A stretch of DNA of 64,000 nt, taken from assembly GCA_017559845.1 (NCBI GenBank), contig JAFYQQ010000077.1, forward strand, positions 1 through 64,000. The letters are read 5' to 3'. The stretch is from Bacteroidaceae bacterium (lineage in GTDB: Bacteria > Bacteroidota > Bacteroidia > Bacteroidales > Bacteroidaceae). Position numbers and translations under genes: made by a program. How positions within the stretch are numbered: position 1 is the first letter of the stretch; every line of letters begins with the position of its first letter. A model generated the notes under the pieces. That model did not search any database, was not told where the DNA came from, and saw only the letters and a list, made by a program, of their open reading frames with translations. Below, in pieces: positions 24,831 to 35,210 of this stretch.

Positions 24831-27800
24831 TTACTTGATTGCCATCTTGTAGGTACGGCCATCGCCCTTGATTACATAGATACCAGGCTTCAGACTCATG
24901 CCACCGGCCTTACCGCTGTAAACCACCTGTCCGTTGGTTGCATATACGGTTACGATGTCAGACTTAAGTACGGGATCAGAAGTAATCTTTTCGATTGCAG
25001 TGGCCATGTCGAATGTGGGATAGCTTCCTTCAGCCATATCACACTGCCAGGGAGCGCCCCAACCTACAACAGTGCTCTGCAGTGCAGCAAAGTTAGAACC
25101 GTCGTAGTAATGGATATTGCCCATCTTGTCACCTGCTGTATTGTCGATACCGGCCAGGCTATTCCACATGATACCTACCTGCTCTTCAGTCAGAGGATTG
25201 TCATACATGCGCATGGTTACAATCTCAAAGTTACCTGCATTGTTAGGTGTGGAACCCTTGGTGGCATCGCAACCGATGTTGAGCACCTGTGCAAGTTCGC
25301 TGGATACCTGAACGTAGTCACCTTCAACATTTACAATATTGCTCAATACGCCGTTGATGTAAACATAGCACTTGTTCTCGTCCTTGTTCCATACACCTAC
25401 TACATGATAGAAGGTCTTGGCCTGGGGCTTAACTGTACTGCTTACCCAGATGTACTTGCTGCTGCCGTCAGTGCTGATGTTGGGCTGGAATGAAATGTAG
25501 CCGCTAGTGCTCATAGAGAGACCTGTTCCGCCACCTTCGTGACCGCTGATAATCTTGCTTTCAGCTGCGGGCATCTTGTCGTAGTCAATCATGAATACAG
25601 CTTCAATAGAGTGGCTGTTGTCCAAAGCAGCCTTGAAGGCATCGTTGGTTGTGTACTGGATCTGGTAGTAGTCCTGTGCAGTTCCACCCCATTCACCGTC
25701 CAACTTGGCAACATAACGTCCATAAGTCTCATTGTAGTAAACTTCAGGAGTGCCAAATGCGACAATCGGATTCTGCATGGGAGAAACGTCAGTTGCAGTA
25801 CCATCTTCGTTGAACACAACGTCCATCATGTCTGCTACAGGAACGTCTGCTGCAGGCTGAGAAGTGACAATGGGACCGAAGTTCTTGTCGGTGTTGTTCC
25901 ATACGACAATGTCGTTGTAGGTGCTGGAAGGAGTGGTGATGCCCTGTCCACCGCCGATGATGCCGCCACCCTTGTTCATTGTTCCGGCTGCATAGGCCTG
26001 AAGGATGTTCAGCTTGTCAGATACGCGGCCCACCAGACCACCTGTATATTCAGCCTCACTGGTAATTTCCACGTTGGTATAACAATTCTTGATGTAAGCA
26101 GGTCCTTCTACAGTACCCACCAAACCACCGGCATATCCGCTGGGAACATTCAGCTTACCGCTTACCCATACGTTGTACAAGGTGCTGGTAATCTGCATAC
26201 CCTTTTCATCCATGTAGTTGTTGTGTCCGATGCAGCCAGCAATGATACCAGTACCGTTGACTGTGCCGATAACATTAGCGTTCTCGAAACCAACGTTGCG
26301 TACATCACCGCACAATGTACCGAAGAAGCTGTTGTCTCTCTGTCCGGGAACAGTGCAAGAGAAGTTACGGATGATATGACCACAACCGTCAAAGTCAATG
26401 AAGTTCTGGTATTTTCCGTTGTTTGCCTGCTTGTCTTCAGTATTCAGAGGAGTCCAATCCTCAACTTCTGCCATGTCAATGTCTGCAAGAAGCTGTACAT
26501 AAGTCTTCTGACCGGCAACCATCTGTCTGCGCAAGCCTTCCATTTCTTCTGCAGTGGCAATCAAGATGGGATCATCCTGGGTTCCGGAGAACGGAATCAT
26601 GCTGCCAGGAATCAGTTTTCTCAGTGCAGTGATGGCAGCCTTCATGTCAGCTACATCCTGTTCTGTCGCACTCAGAGTAACAATCTTCTCGTCTGCAGCG
26701 TTGCACAATGCAAGCAAAGCATCGGCTGCAGCCTGCAATTCGGGATGCTCGTCATAGTAAGAAAGACCTTCATCTGCAGTGTACAACTGGAATTCACTTA
26801 CGTTCCAGTATGCATATCCAGAAGTGGCTTGCAACATATTGAAGCGGATGTGCTGGTAGCTTCCGCCCAACATGATGGGCTCGGTGTTCTTGAAATGTGC
26901 ATTGTTCTGGTTGGGAATTTCGGGATACTCAACCACGCAGATTTCTGCCCAAGAGGCTTCGTCGTCAGGAGTATTGGTAGCCAGAATACGAATCTTATTG
27001 GGAGTATCGTGCCATCTCTGCTCAGGAGTTCCGTCACCACGTCCAGAATATTCCATATAGAATCCTCTTACAGGCTTGTCAAGGGCAACCTGCAGATACT
27101 GGGTTCCGGCTCTGAACTGGTCTTGTCCTGTACCAGAAGCATCTGAATGGAAGAAGGTCGTTGTGCTGCCGTCAAGCAAGTTCTCAAGACCACCCTCTGT
27201 GCCCCACTGGCAGTTGGTAGAGAACTGATTGGTGTCATAAATCATGGGCTTTCCGCTCTTCTGCATGATGGGATTAAGCAGGTTGCGTGCTGCGATTGTA
27301 GCCAGACGCAATTCGTTGTTGATACCATCATAGTTAGAATAGCCTCCGTCTATCTGAAGTACTTTCATACGGCTCTGGTCAAGAACAGGAGAAGGATCTT
27401 CACCAATGGTCTGTCTCCATTCCATACATTCGGGATGTCCTTCATTTGCCTGGTTCAAAATGTAAGCGATTTCACCAGTAGCATAAACCTCAGCACTTAC
27501 GCTGTTGCGAGAGTTGGTCATTGTTCCCAGATATGCGCCGCTGCGGCCTTCACCAGTAACAAACGAACCAGAGAAGCAGTAGTCCACAGTACCGTAGCGC
27601 TGTTTGTTGTCATCGCGGTTGTCACCAACGATCATACCGGCACGAGAGTGAGGATTGATGAAGTTCTTGTTCTCGAAACAAGCACGAACCAAACCACCAT
27701 AGTTACCAGCAACCACACCACTGATAATTTCGCCAGAGTGGTTTACTCTTGAATTGATGATGGCACAGTTTTCAATCAGACCACCAGGAAGGTTCTGTCC

Positions 27801-30800
27801 GCAGAGAGCCGCATGGCGACCACTGTAAGCTGCTCTGTCACCGAATTCGAATACATAGTTGTCAATAATCAGGTTACGGATGGTTCCGGAGTTGTTGCCG
27901 AACACACCGCTGCTGGCATAATTGGAGTTATAAGTGGCAGTCAGATTCTTGATGCTATATCCACGTCCGTCAAATACACCCTGATAACCGGGAACGGTGA
28001 TTTCGCCACCATAATTGTTCAGGGTTGAAGGAGTGGCATAACCGATGGGAGCATAGAAAGTAACGTCTGCCATATCAATGTCACCGGTAAGCACTGCATC
28101 CAGTGTGTTGCCGATACCGGCATTGACCAAAGATGCGAACATGATGAGTTCCTTGGCATTGCTGAGCTGAGCCACATTATTTTCAATTACGGGCATGAAT
28201 GAGAGTCCTTCGAAGGGATTTACATTCTGAGCCTCTTCCTTAGAATAAGCGCCATCCAGATAAGCATTGGTGATGGTATTGTAAGATTCGTCCATCTTGG
28301 CTGCCTCTTCCTCGGTAATCATTTCAGAAAGGAACATTTCGCCGCTGATTTCCTGCAATACCTCAGCCTTGGTCATCATGCTGGTATAAGCCATCTTGGT
28401 GTCATATACTTCCTGCATCAAATCGCCCAATTCCTTGATCTTTGCCATCTTGTCCTGTGCAGAGGTTGCGGCAGAAATAGTACCGATGGTTTCTGCGACC
28501 TTGGCCTGGGTAGCAACTGAATAGTTAGGAGCGGCATAGGGATTTCCATTATCGGCAGAGAAAGCGGGATACTTCTCGTTCAATGTGGTCAGACGAGCAG
28601 TCTGGCATTCCAACATACGATCCATTGCTGCAACAGAAAGTTCGTTGTCTATTTCGCCACAATAGGTCATGCTGAAGGGACCTACCCATGTCTGGTTAGC
28701 GGCCTTACAGCCGGGAGTAGAAATACCGATGGTAAGCGTGCTGTCTTCACCCACTTCGGCAATGAGGGTATGCTTGTAGATACCATCACCGAATGCATAA
28801 GCCAAAGCGCTGGTATTGGTGGGCAGATAGCCTATGGTATTGCCTTCAATGTCGGTTACAGGCTCGAACTTGTCAGCATGTGCGGGGGCAGGATCTGCGG
28901 GCTGCATGCCTTCAATCAGCGCTGCGGTGTAAACCTTGTTCTCACCGGCATAGATGAATGAGTTCTGCGCGTATGACTGGTTGTAACCGTCGGCACGGTA
29001 TGCCGCATAGACAGTCAGTTCGTAGAAGCCGGGAATCAAGTTCTTAATGGTCTGGTTCAGTTCCAGACGGGTTCCGGATTCGCCCACACGGGTAATGCCG
29101 GCATCGCCTACGTTAGTGAAGCCAAGTGCATTGTTGTAAGTCCATCCGTCGTTGTTGTTGGCAAAGTTTGCATTTACAATCATGCTGGTTACGTCAGCGC
29201 CTGCCATGTAACCGGTAGCAATGGCCTTGTCAAGCAACTGCTGGATAAAGGCTGCCTCTTGGGTCAGTGCCTCGTTGCCCAACAACAGATTTTCCATAAT
29301 ATACATATAAGAACCGTTGGGGAACTGGGTTGAGTCGGGTTCAACTGTTTCAGTCAGATAACTTTCAACCAATTCGCGGCCGGCACCACCAAAGTTGGTG
29401 TTCTCTTCCATATAAAGGCTGATTTCCTCTATCTTGGCCACGTATGCAGCATAAGCCTTGGCAGAAGCCTGCATTTCTGCGCGGACTGCCTTCATCTGTT
29501 CCAGCAGAGGAACAAACTCTTCAAGCTTCTCAATCTTTTCCAGTTCTTCAATCAGAGCGGCATAACGCGCGGTGATTTCTGCCTGACATACGGTTTCGTC
29601 CATGAAGGTACTCTCTTCATCAACCAGCAGACTGATGAATTCACTCAGACCGTCAGCAGAAATATTCTCGTTGGTTCCGCTCAAAGAAACCACAACCAAA
29701 GGCTTCTCCTTGTCCAATACGGGATATTCGTCGCCACCCAATTCCTGACGCCATACACCGTTGGGGTTGAAGGTGCCACCGTTCAATAAGTAGGCTATTT
29801 CTCCGCTTTGGAATCTTTCTGCGCTTACATGATCCTGGCAGTTTGTCTTGCCGCCACCATAACCGCCACCGCGGCCTTCACCTGAAACATAGTTCTGAGA
29901 ATAGCAGTTGATAATCTTACCCTGACGCTTGCTATTGTCGTCGCGGTTGTCACCTACGAGCATACCGGCACGGGGATAGGGCTGAATGTCATTGTTGTAC
30001 TCGAAACAGTTCTGTATGGTACCGCCATAGTTACCTGCAACAAGACCGCTGACGATTTCACCGGTGTTCACCACGTGACTTTCCACCACATAGCAGTTCT
30101 CAATGAGACCTTCAACCAACTGACCGGCCAAAGCACCGTGACGACCGCCATAGCCGTTCTCCCAATAATAACCGACAACGCCCAAATTGCGCACAGTACC
30201 CGTTATGGTACCGAACACACCGCTGGCGCCATAGCTGCTGTTCACCGTGGCAGTCAGTCCGGAAATGGTAAAGCCTTGTCCATCATAAACACCGGCAAAT
30301 CCGCGGTTTGCAATATCCTGACCGGTATGGTTCAGTTCGGCAGTTGTTGCCACACCAATGGGCACATAGCCTTCAATACCGCTCATGTCGATATCCGTTG
30401 TCTGACGCACATTCACTTCGCGGAAGAAACCGCTGTTTACACCTTCTGCCAAGGTCATGAGGTCCTCGGCACTGGTTACTTGGTACCAGCCTTCGGCATC
30501 CTGTTCCAGGTTCAGGCTTACACCACCGATGATGTCCATGTACTCTTCCTTGGTGATGAAATGGATGTTGCGGATATCCACTTCCACGTCGGGAGCTGTA
30601 CCCAGGTCTATACGCAGGAACTGCCCTGCGGTTCCCCAGTTCAAACTCTTACGATAGTCTTCGATGCTCACATATTTCATTGTCCATTCCTCTGTGGCGG
30701 GAAGGTCGAAATGCATTTCACGACCGCCGGCAATGGGAGAGAAGAAGAACTCTGCATCGATGTCTGTGGTTGACTTGTACTCGAATGCCACAACCGTTTC

Positions 30801-31742
30801 GTTTTCCTTCAGGTCTGCCTGCAAGGGAGAAAAACGCACATAGGGGTCTGTGTTAGTTGTCTTGAAATGATAAACGTAAGGCTCAACCTGAGTCATTTCC
30901 AAACCATGAATGTCCTCACCGATGAGGAATCTGTCATTGCCGGCAGGAGCATCTGCATGCTCTTCCGCACCGGTATCCTTGGCCTTTACGTCCTCGTAAA
31001 GCGCAATGGCCTGCTCTGTGCTGAGCGGGTCGCTATAAATACGTGCCAAAGCAATATCGCCAGCAAAGCCACGTGCACAACTGTTATTGGGGTCGGTATC
31101 GCCACCGATGGCAAACCACATGTTGCCTTCACCAGCCTCTTTATACGAACCGTCCACATCGAATTTCTTCGCCAATGTTCCATCCACATAGACGTTCATC
31201 ACACTCTTGGCAGGGTTGTGTACAGCCACGATGTGATAGTACTTGCCACTTTCCGGTACGATTCCAGAAGTTACAATCTGGGCCTTTCCACCCACGTTAG
31301 CTTCAAAAGAAATCTGGTAGTTCTGACCGCTGTTGCCGACAAAAATCTGGCCACCGCCGCCTTCGTTTGTCGAAAGGATTGCAGCTTGATTGTGGCTGAC
31401 ATTAATGACATTACTGATGGGACGAATGAGGACTTCCCATGTAAAACCATCCTTCAGCGCATCTCGGAAAGCCTGGTTTTCTTCGTAATTTACCCGGTAA
31501 TAACTCTGAGGAAGGAATCCCCAAACATTACCATCAAGGCATGCTGTGTTCATGCCATACTTGAGGCTTTGCTTCACCTTTGGCCATCCAACGGCTTGCA
31601 CCTCGTTCTTCATGGCGGATACGTCCTCGGCCGTTCCGTCCGTCTTGAATACCACGTCCAACAAGTCGGCCTGTGGAACTTGCGCCCACGAAGTCGCCAC
31701 AATCATTGCAGTGGTCATCAACGACAAAAATCTTCTTTTCAT
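24831..31742 (-). CDS. Giant secreted LamG/GLUG/discoidin protein with T9SS-like tail
   Basis: 2303 residues. A signal peptide (about 1-20) is followed by a LamG/concanavalin-like domain (about 35-255, NVYVDGTLAKKFDVDG). Next come a galactose-binding-like fold (about 270-395) and a first GLUG-rich beta-helix (about 420-700, VYDGQGFTISGLTATV, GLVAGNYGG). A helical spacer, a carbohydrate-binding-like domain (about 875-1050), another helical spacer and a second GLUG block (about 1195-1440) follow. The C-terminal part has an F5/8 discoidin-like domain (about 1460-1660), a third GLUG block (about 1730-1900), a second LamG (about 1925-2150) and a tail (VTVYATNGQVVYSGKAG, LKPGIYVIKGDGRTYKMAIK) resembling a type IX secretion sorting domain. 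It is probably a surface adhesin or glycan-binding protein. No enzymatic motif is recognised. Confidence 0.85.
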   Translation of the reverse strand: MKRRFLSLMTTAMIVATSWAQVPQADLLDVVFKTDGTAEDVSAMKNEVQAVGWPKVKQSLKYGMNTACLDGNVWGFLPQSYYRVNYEENQAFRDALKDGFTWEVLIRPISNVINVSHNQAAILSTNEGGGGQIFVGNSGQNYQISFEANVGGKAQIVTSGIVPESGKYYHIVAVHNPAKSVMNVYVDGTLAKKFDVDGSYKEAGEGNMWFAIGGDTDPNNSCARGFAGDIALARIYSDPLSTEQAIALYEDVKAKDTGAEEHADAPAGNDRFLIGEDIHGLEMTQVEPYVYHFKTTNTDPYVRFSPLQADLKENETVVAFEYKSTTDIDAEFFFSPIAGGREMHFDLPATEEWTMKYVSIEDYRKSLNWGTAGQFLRIDLGTAPDVEVDIRNIHFITKEEYMDIIGGVSLNLEQDAEGWYQVTSAEDLMTLAEGVNSGFFREVNVRQTTDIDMSGIEGYVPIGVATTAELNHTGQDIANRGFAGVYDGQGFTISGLTATVNSSYGASGVFGTITGTVRNLGVVGYYWENGYGGRHGALAGQLVEGLIENCYVVESHVVNTGEIVSGLVAGNYGGTIQNCFEYNNDIQPYPRAGMLVGDNRDDNSKRQGKIINCYSQNYVSGEGRGGGYGGGKTNCQDHVSAERFQSGEIAYLLNGGTFNPNGVWRQELGGDEYPVLDKEKPLVVVSLSGTNENISADGLSEFISLLVDEESTFMDETVCQAEITARYAALIEELEKIEKLEEFVPLLEQMKAVRAEMQASAKAYAAYVAKIEEISLYMEENTNFGGAGRELVESYLTETVEPDSTQFPNGSYMYIMENLLLGNEALTQEAAFIQQLLDKAIATGYMAGADVTSMIVNANFANNNDGWTYNNALGFTNVGDAGITRVGESGTRLELNQTIKNLIPGFYELTVYAAYRADGYNQSYAQNSFIYAGENKVYTAALIEGMQPADPAPAHADKFEPVTDIEGNTIGYLPTNTSALAYAFGDGIYKHTLIAEVGEDSTLTIGISTPGCKAANQTWVGPFSMTYCGEIDNELSVAAMDRMLECQTARLTTLNEKYPAFSADNGNPYAAPNYSVATQAKVAETIGTISAATSAQDKMAKIKELGDLMQEVYDTKMAYTSMMTKAEVLQEISGEMFLSEMITEEEAAKMDESYNTITNAYLDGAYSKEEAQNVNPFEGLSFMPVIENNVAQLSNAKELIMFASLVNAGIGNTLDAVLTGDIDMADVTFYAPIGYATPSTLNNYGGEITVPGYQGVFDGRGYSIKNLTATYNSNYASSGVFGNNSGTIRNLIIDNYVFEFGDRAAYSGRHAALCGQNLPGGLIENCAIINSRVNHSGEIISGVVAGNYGGLVRACFENKNFINPHSRAGMIVGDNRDDNKQRYGTVDYCFSGSFVTGEGRSGAYLGTMTNSRNSVSAEVYATGEIAYILNQANEGHPECMEWRQTIGEDPSPVLDQSRMKVLQIDGGYSNYDGINNELRLATIAARNLLNPIMQKSGKPMIYDTNQFSTNCQWGTEGGLENLLDGSTTTFFHSDASGTGQDQFRAGTQYLQVALDKPVRGFYMEYSGRGDGTPEQRWHDTPNKIRILATNTPDDEASWAEICVVEYPEIPNQNNAHFKNTEPIMLGGSYQHIRFNMLQATSGYAYWNVSEFQLYTADEGLSYYDEHPELQAAADALLALCNAADEKIVTLSATEQDVADMKAAITALRKLIPGSMIPFSGTQDDPILIATAEEMEGLRRQMVAGQKTYVQLLADIDMAEVEDWTPLNTEDKQANNGKYQNFIDFDGCGHIIRNFSCTVPGQRDNSFFGTLCGDVRNVGFENANVIGTVNGTGIIAGCIGHNNYMDEKGMQITSTLYNVWVSGKLNVPSGYAGGLVGTVEGPAYIKNCYTNVEITSEAEYTGGLVGRVSDKLNILQAYAAGTMNKGGGIIGGGQGITTPSSTYNDIVVWNNTDKNFGPIVTSQPAADVPVADMMDVVFNEDGTATDVSPMQNPIVAFGTPEVYYNETYGRYVAKLDGEWGGTAQDYYQIQYTTNDAFKAALDNSHSIEAVFMIDYDKMPAAESKIISGHEGGGTGLSMSTSGYISFQPNISTDGSSKYIWVSSTVKPQAKTFYHVVGVWNKDENKCYVYINGVLSNIVNVEGDYVQVSSELAQVLNIGCDATKGSTPNNAGNFEIVTMRMYDNPLTEEQVGIMWNSLAGIDNTAGDKMGNIHYYDGSNFAALQSTVVGWGAPWQCDMAEGSYPTFDMATAIEKITSDPVLKSDIVTVYATNGQVVYSGKAGGMSLKPGIYVIKGDGRTYKMAIK

Positions 31743-31795
31743 GTTTTGAATTGATTTTTGGGTTAAAAATTAAATGAAATTCACTATATATGTTG

Positions 31796-31828
31796 CAAAT
31801 ATAACAAATATTCACAAATTCTCACAAA
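31796..31828 (-). promoter_or_regulatory. Promoter for the giant LamG/GLUG gene
   Basis: On the minus strand TTTG (31825-31828), a 21-nt spacer and TATATTTG (31796-31803) match the Bacteroidetes consensus. The start codon is about 54 nt further on. Confidence 0.7.
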
Positions 31829-31959
31829 ATTTGGCCCAAAAACTGCCGGTATAAGCCCTAAATCCGTTTCGGTTTATATTTAAAAGTATCAAAAAACGGA
31901 CGTACAAAGCCGTGTTCCGGCTCTCGTGCAACGATAAATACAGTTAGACCGTGCGAAAC

Positions 31960-32880
31960 TTACTTCCCCACCTCGTCCATGATAAAATAAAGCGGTCTAT
32001 GCTTCACTTCATTGTAAATCTTGCCTATATACTCGCCCGTGATACCCAGGGCAAGCAGAATGGTGCCGCCCACAAACCAAAGGGAGACGAGCAATGACGT
32101 CCAGCCCTGAATGGTGTTGCCGCGCACATATTCCACCAATGCCCAAAGGATTACGCCCAGGGCAATGAGAATGAAGGCAAGTCCCATAATCATAATCAGG
32201 CGAAGAGGCTTTACGCTGAAACTGGTGACGCCGTCCACCGCCAGGGAAAGCATCTTGGACAGCGGGTATTTGGATTCTCCGGCCTGTCGTTCCTTGCGGT
32301 CATAATATTCTTTCCGCACATTGAATCCGAGCAAAGGCACCATGCCGCGCAGAAACAGATTGCGCTCGTGATGGGCAAGCAGCGCACGCAATGCCCTTTG
32401 ACTCAACAGGCGGAAGTCGGCATGGTTATAAACCGTCTCGCTGCCCATCGCCGTCATGAAGCGGTAGAAAGCCTGTGCCGTCCAACGCTTGAACACACTG
32501 TCCGTGGCACGACTTGCCCGCACGCCATAGACCACATCTGCTCCTTCTGTATAGTCCTTCACCATGCGCCCGATGACATCCACATCGTCCTGCAGGTCGG
32601 CGTCTATGGAGACTATGGCTTCTGCCTCGCCTGCCACATGCTCCATGCCTGCCCACAAAGCCTGTTGGTGGCCCACATTATGTGCCAGACGCACGCCTCT
32701 GACTTCAGCATACTCCCCGCCCAGACGTTCAATCAGTGACCATGTGCCGTCGCGGCTGCCGTCATCTACATAGAGTATGCGTGCGGGACGCACAAGGCTT
32801 TGGATGACATTTGCCAGTTGGCGCGTGGTTTCGGCCAGGACGGCTTCTTCGTTATAGCAAGGGACAACGATGTAGATCAT
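31960..32880 (-). CDS. GtrB/DPM1-like family 2 glycosyltransferase
   Basis: 306 residues. A GT-A domain is shown by IYIVVPCYNEEAVLAETT, ILYVDDGSRDGTW, HNVGHQQALWAGMEH and SIDADLQDD (metal-binding acidic cluster). RKERQAGESKYPLSKML and two C-terminal membrane helices (about 230-290) match polyprenyl-phosphate glucosyl- or mannosyltransferases such as GtrB and ArnC. It should load a sugar onto undecaprenyl phosphate at the inner membrane. It is the last gene of the GDPD-LtaS-GtrA-GtrB run, which suits a GtrA/GtrB flippase-transferase pair. Confidence 0.88.
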   Translation of the reverse strand: MIYIVVPCYNEEAVLAETTRQLANVIQSLVRPARILYVDDGSRDGTWSLIERLGGEYAEVRGVRLAHNVGHQQALWAGMEHVAGEAEAIVSIDADLQDDVDVIGRMVKDYTEGADVVYGVRASRATDSVFKRWTAQAFYRFMTAMGSETVYNHADFRLLSQRALRALLAHHERNLFLRGMVPLLGFNVRKEYYDRKERQAGESKYPLSKMLSLAVDGVTSFSVKPLRLIMIMGLAFILIALGVILWALVEYVRGNTIQGWTSLLVSLWFVGGTILLALGITGEYIGKIYNEVKHRPLYFIMDEVGK

Positions 32881-32892
32881 TGGATAGGATGT

Positions 32893-33276
32893 TTAAGGGT
32901 GAGACGATGGAGAGGTGAATACAAAGCGTACCAGAATAAAATTGACGGGAACGGCAACGGCATACACCGGAAGCGGAATCCATGCGGCCGGCATGCCCAT
33001 CCACAGGAATAACTGGAAAAGCCCCATGTGGAGCAGAAAGTTGACGCCGTGTGCGCCCAACATACCCATAAGACGTTTCCATGAGGGAACGGCATGGAAT
33101 GTAAAATAGCTGGTGGCAAAGAAGTTAAATACAAAGCTCAGCACATAGCCAATGGCATAGGCCAAGGTGGCGGGCATCAGGTTCATGAGCAGGTAATACA
33201 GCCCGTAATGCAGCAGCGTCGCCAATGCGCCCACCACCACAAAACGTCCCATCTGACCTATCAGCTGCCTTTTCAT
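32893..33276 (-). CDS. GtrA family membrane protein (putative lipid-linked sugar flippase)
   Basis: 127 residues with four hydrophobic segments and the family opening GQMGRFVVVGALATLLHYGLY, then AIGYVLSFVFNFFATSYFTF. It overlaps the upstream LTA-synthase-like gene by 4 nt and is followed 12 nt later by the GtrB-like gene. GtrA proteins are proposed to flip undecaprenyl-phosphate-sugar across the inner membrane; here it would serve the neighbouring GtrB. Confidence 0.9.
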   Translation of the reverse strand: MKRQLIGQMGRFVVVGALATLLHYGLYYLLMNLMPATLAYAIGYVLSFVFNFFATSYFTFHAVPSWKRLMGMLGAHGVNFLLHMGLFQLFLWMGMPAAWIPLPVYAVAVPVNFILVRFVFTSPSSHP

Positions 33277-35210
33277 TTCACAATGGTTTTACCTTGGTAC
33301 AACAACGATTCCGCACATTGGATCATGCTAAACAGATATGCGCGCATATCAGACACGTTAACATTGGTACCATCGGCGGGTTTTCCGTCAAGATAGATAT
33401 GTTCTTGGCCGGTGGATGGCTCGTACACATAGAATCGCCTTTCATCACGCACACAGATTACATTGTCTGCCGTATAGAAGGCGAACGGACGACGTACCGA
33501 CTGCAGATTCACACCAAAATTATGCTGTGGTGCAGGGATGCCGAGCATGCTCAAAAGCGTGGGCTGAATGTCCATCTGCAAGGCCCAATCATTGCAGACC
33601 TTTGGCTCGGCACCAGGTACAAAGATTATCAACGGTACGTGGTTGTAGCTTTCCGGATTGACACTCTCCGCCTCGCCCACCAACTTGCCATGGTCACCAA
33701 GGAGTACAAACACCGTATTGTCATACCATGGTTTCTTACGAGCCTCATCAAAGAACATACGCAAAGCCCAATCGGCATATTCCACAATGCGGGTTTCATC
33801 TTCCTGGGTACGCGCCTGAAAGTTATCAGGAATGACATAGGGCGGATGGTTACTAATGCTCAACAGGGTTGCGAAGAAAGGCATGTCCGTTCCGCCGAAA
33901 CGGTCGAGGGCATCCAACGCATATCGGTACATATAGTCGTCCTGTACGCCAAAGCTGTTCACTACCTTTTCCTTCGGGTAGTTCTCCTGCGAATAAATCT
34001 CATCGTATCCGTTGGTGCGCAAAAAGGCGTTCATGTTGTCATACTGACTTTCATGCGTCATGAAAAAGAGATTGTGGTATCCTGCCTCGCGCAACGCAGT
34101 GGGCAATCCGGAATAGACTGGGATGTGGCTGCCCTTCATCAGGTTGCGATACATCAGCGCCGGGTAGGAATAAAGCGTGGCATAAAGTCCGTGATTGGTG
34201 TGAATGCCAGCAGAATAACAGCGCGTATAGCCGATACTTTGGTGGAACAGGCTGTCAAGGAAAGGCGTGAGCGGCTTTTCCTGACCGAATGTCTGCATGA
34301 AATCAGCACTCATTGATTCCATAAAAATCAGCACCACGTTGCGTTTGCCCAAGGCGGAATCTGCAGGCAGAAGTTCATATTGCAGAGGGGCATCCTCCGC
34401 TCCCTGGCGTTGCAGCATATCTTGCACGTTCTTCAGGGCCTCCGCCTCATCCATCAGGCCAAGGCGCACATTCTCCGGACGGAAATCGTCAAGCGTACTG
34501 GTGAGCAAGTTGAATGCCGGGTTCACACCCAATTGGTTCAAGAATGCGTCCTGGCAATAGTATGCCGCACTCACCTTGATGGGATTGTAGCCCCGGCGGC
34601 CTCTGATACCGAACAGGCAAAGTCCGATGCAGCAACAGCCTAAGAGCAGAACCGGAATTCTGCCCAACCAGGTCTTGGAAGGTTCGGGCAGAACAAACCC
34701 TGTAATCCACTTGTTGCCAAGCCAGACAAAAGCTGCAAACAGCACCGCAAAGGCAAGCATGGGCGGATAATACGAGGGTTCGCCAAACAGCATACCCAAC
34801 GTGGTCAGTCCATATTCGGCCCAATTCCAAATGCTACTGTTGATATTCTTGAAAAAATAGAGGAAATAGGGTATGTTTGCGGCTGAAACGGCAAACGCCA
34901 CACCCCAGAACACTTGCATCCAACGCACAGAAACCATCAGTGGCAAACGGCTGCGCACACCGGCCAATGAAGAGAAAAGGATCACTGCCAACGGTACAAT
35001 CAGAATGTAGCAGGCTATCACATTGTCAAACCACAGGCCGTGCAGAAACGCCAGACTCTGTAGCCTGATGTCTCCCTCGGCATCTTCGCCCAACATGTAG
35101 TGCCCTGCGATAAAAAGGATAAGACGCAACAAGGCCAGCACAAAAAGTCCCAGCACATGAATGCCCGCCAAGGCTGCCAACTGCGATAAAAACCTTTTCA
35201 TAACCCTCAA
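33273..35210 (-). CDS. LTA-synthase-family sulfatase-fold phosphoglycerol transferase
   Basis: 645 residues. An ATG at 35201 (MKRFLSQ) is an equally plausible start. Five N-terminal membrane segments (about 1-200) precede a periplasmic alkaline-phosphatase-fold domain. That domain holds NVVLIFMESMSADFM, CYSAGIHTNHGLYATLYSYP (nucleophile Thr/Ser region about 330-350), FVLLGDHGKL and YNHVPLIIFVPG. The family transfers or moves phosphoglycerol or phosphoethanolamine-type groups. In a Gram-negative cell it probably decorates a periplasmic or surface glycan. It overlaps the GDPD-like gene by 4 nt, which indicates coupled translation. Confidence 0.85.
   Translation of the reverse strand: MRVMKRFLSQLAALAGIHVLGLFVLALLRLILFIAGHYMLGEDAEGDIRLQSLAFLHGLWFDNVIACYILIVPLAVILFSSLAGVRSRLPLMVSVRWMQVFWGVAFAVSAANIPYFLYFFKNINSSIWNWAEYGLTTLGMLFGEPSYYPPMLAFAVLFAAFVWLGNKWITGFVLPEPSKTWLGRIPVLLLGCCCIGLCLFGIRGRRGYNPIKVSAAYYCQDAFLNQLGVNPAFNLLTSTLDDFRPENVRLGLMDEAEALKNVQDMLQRQGAEDAPLQYELLPADSALGKRNVVLIFMESMSADFMQTFGQEKPLTPFLDSLFHQSIGYTRCYSAGIHTNHGLYATLYSYPALMYRNLMKGSHIPVYSGLPTALREAGYHNLFFMTHESQYDNMNAFLRTNGYDEIYSQENYPKEKVVNSFGVQDDYMYRYALDALDRFGGTDMPFFATLLSISNHPPYVIPDNFQARTQEDETRIVEYADWALRMFFDEARKKPWYDNTVFVLLGDHGKLVGEAESVNPESYNHVPLIIFVPGAEPKVCNDWALQMDIQPTLLSMLGIPAPQHNFGVNLQSVRRPFAFYTADNVICVRDERRFYVYEPSTGQEHIYLDGKPADGTNVNVSDMRAYLFSMIQCAESLLYQGKTIVK

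Noticed and set aside
25539..27146. 535-codon plus-strand frame opposite the giant LamG/GLUG gene
   Set aside because: Antisense shadow; no start context or family similarity.
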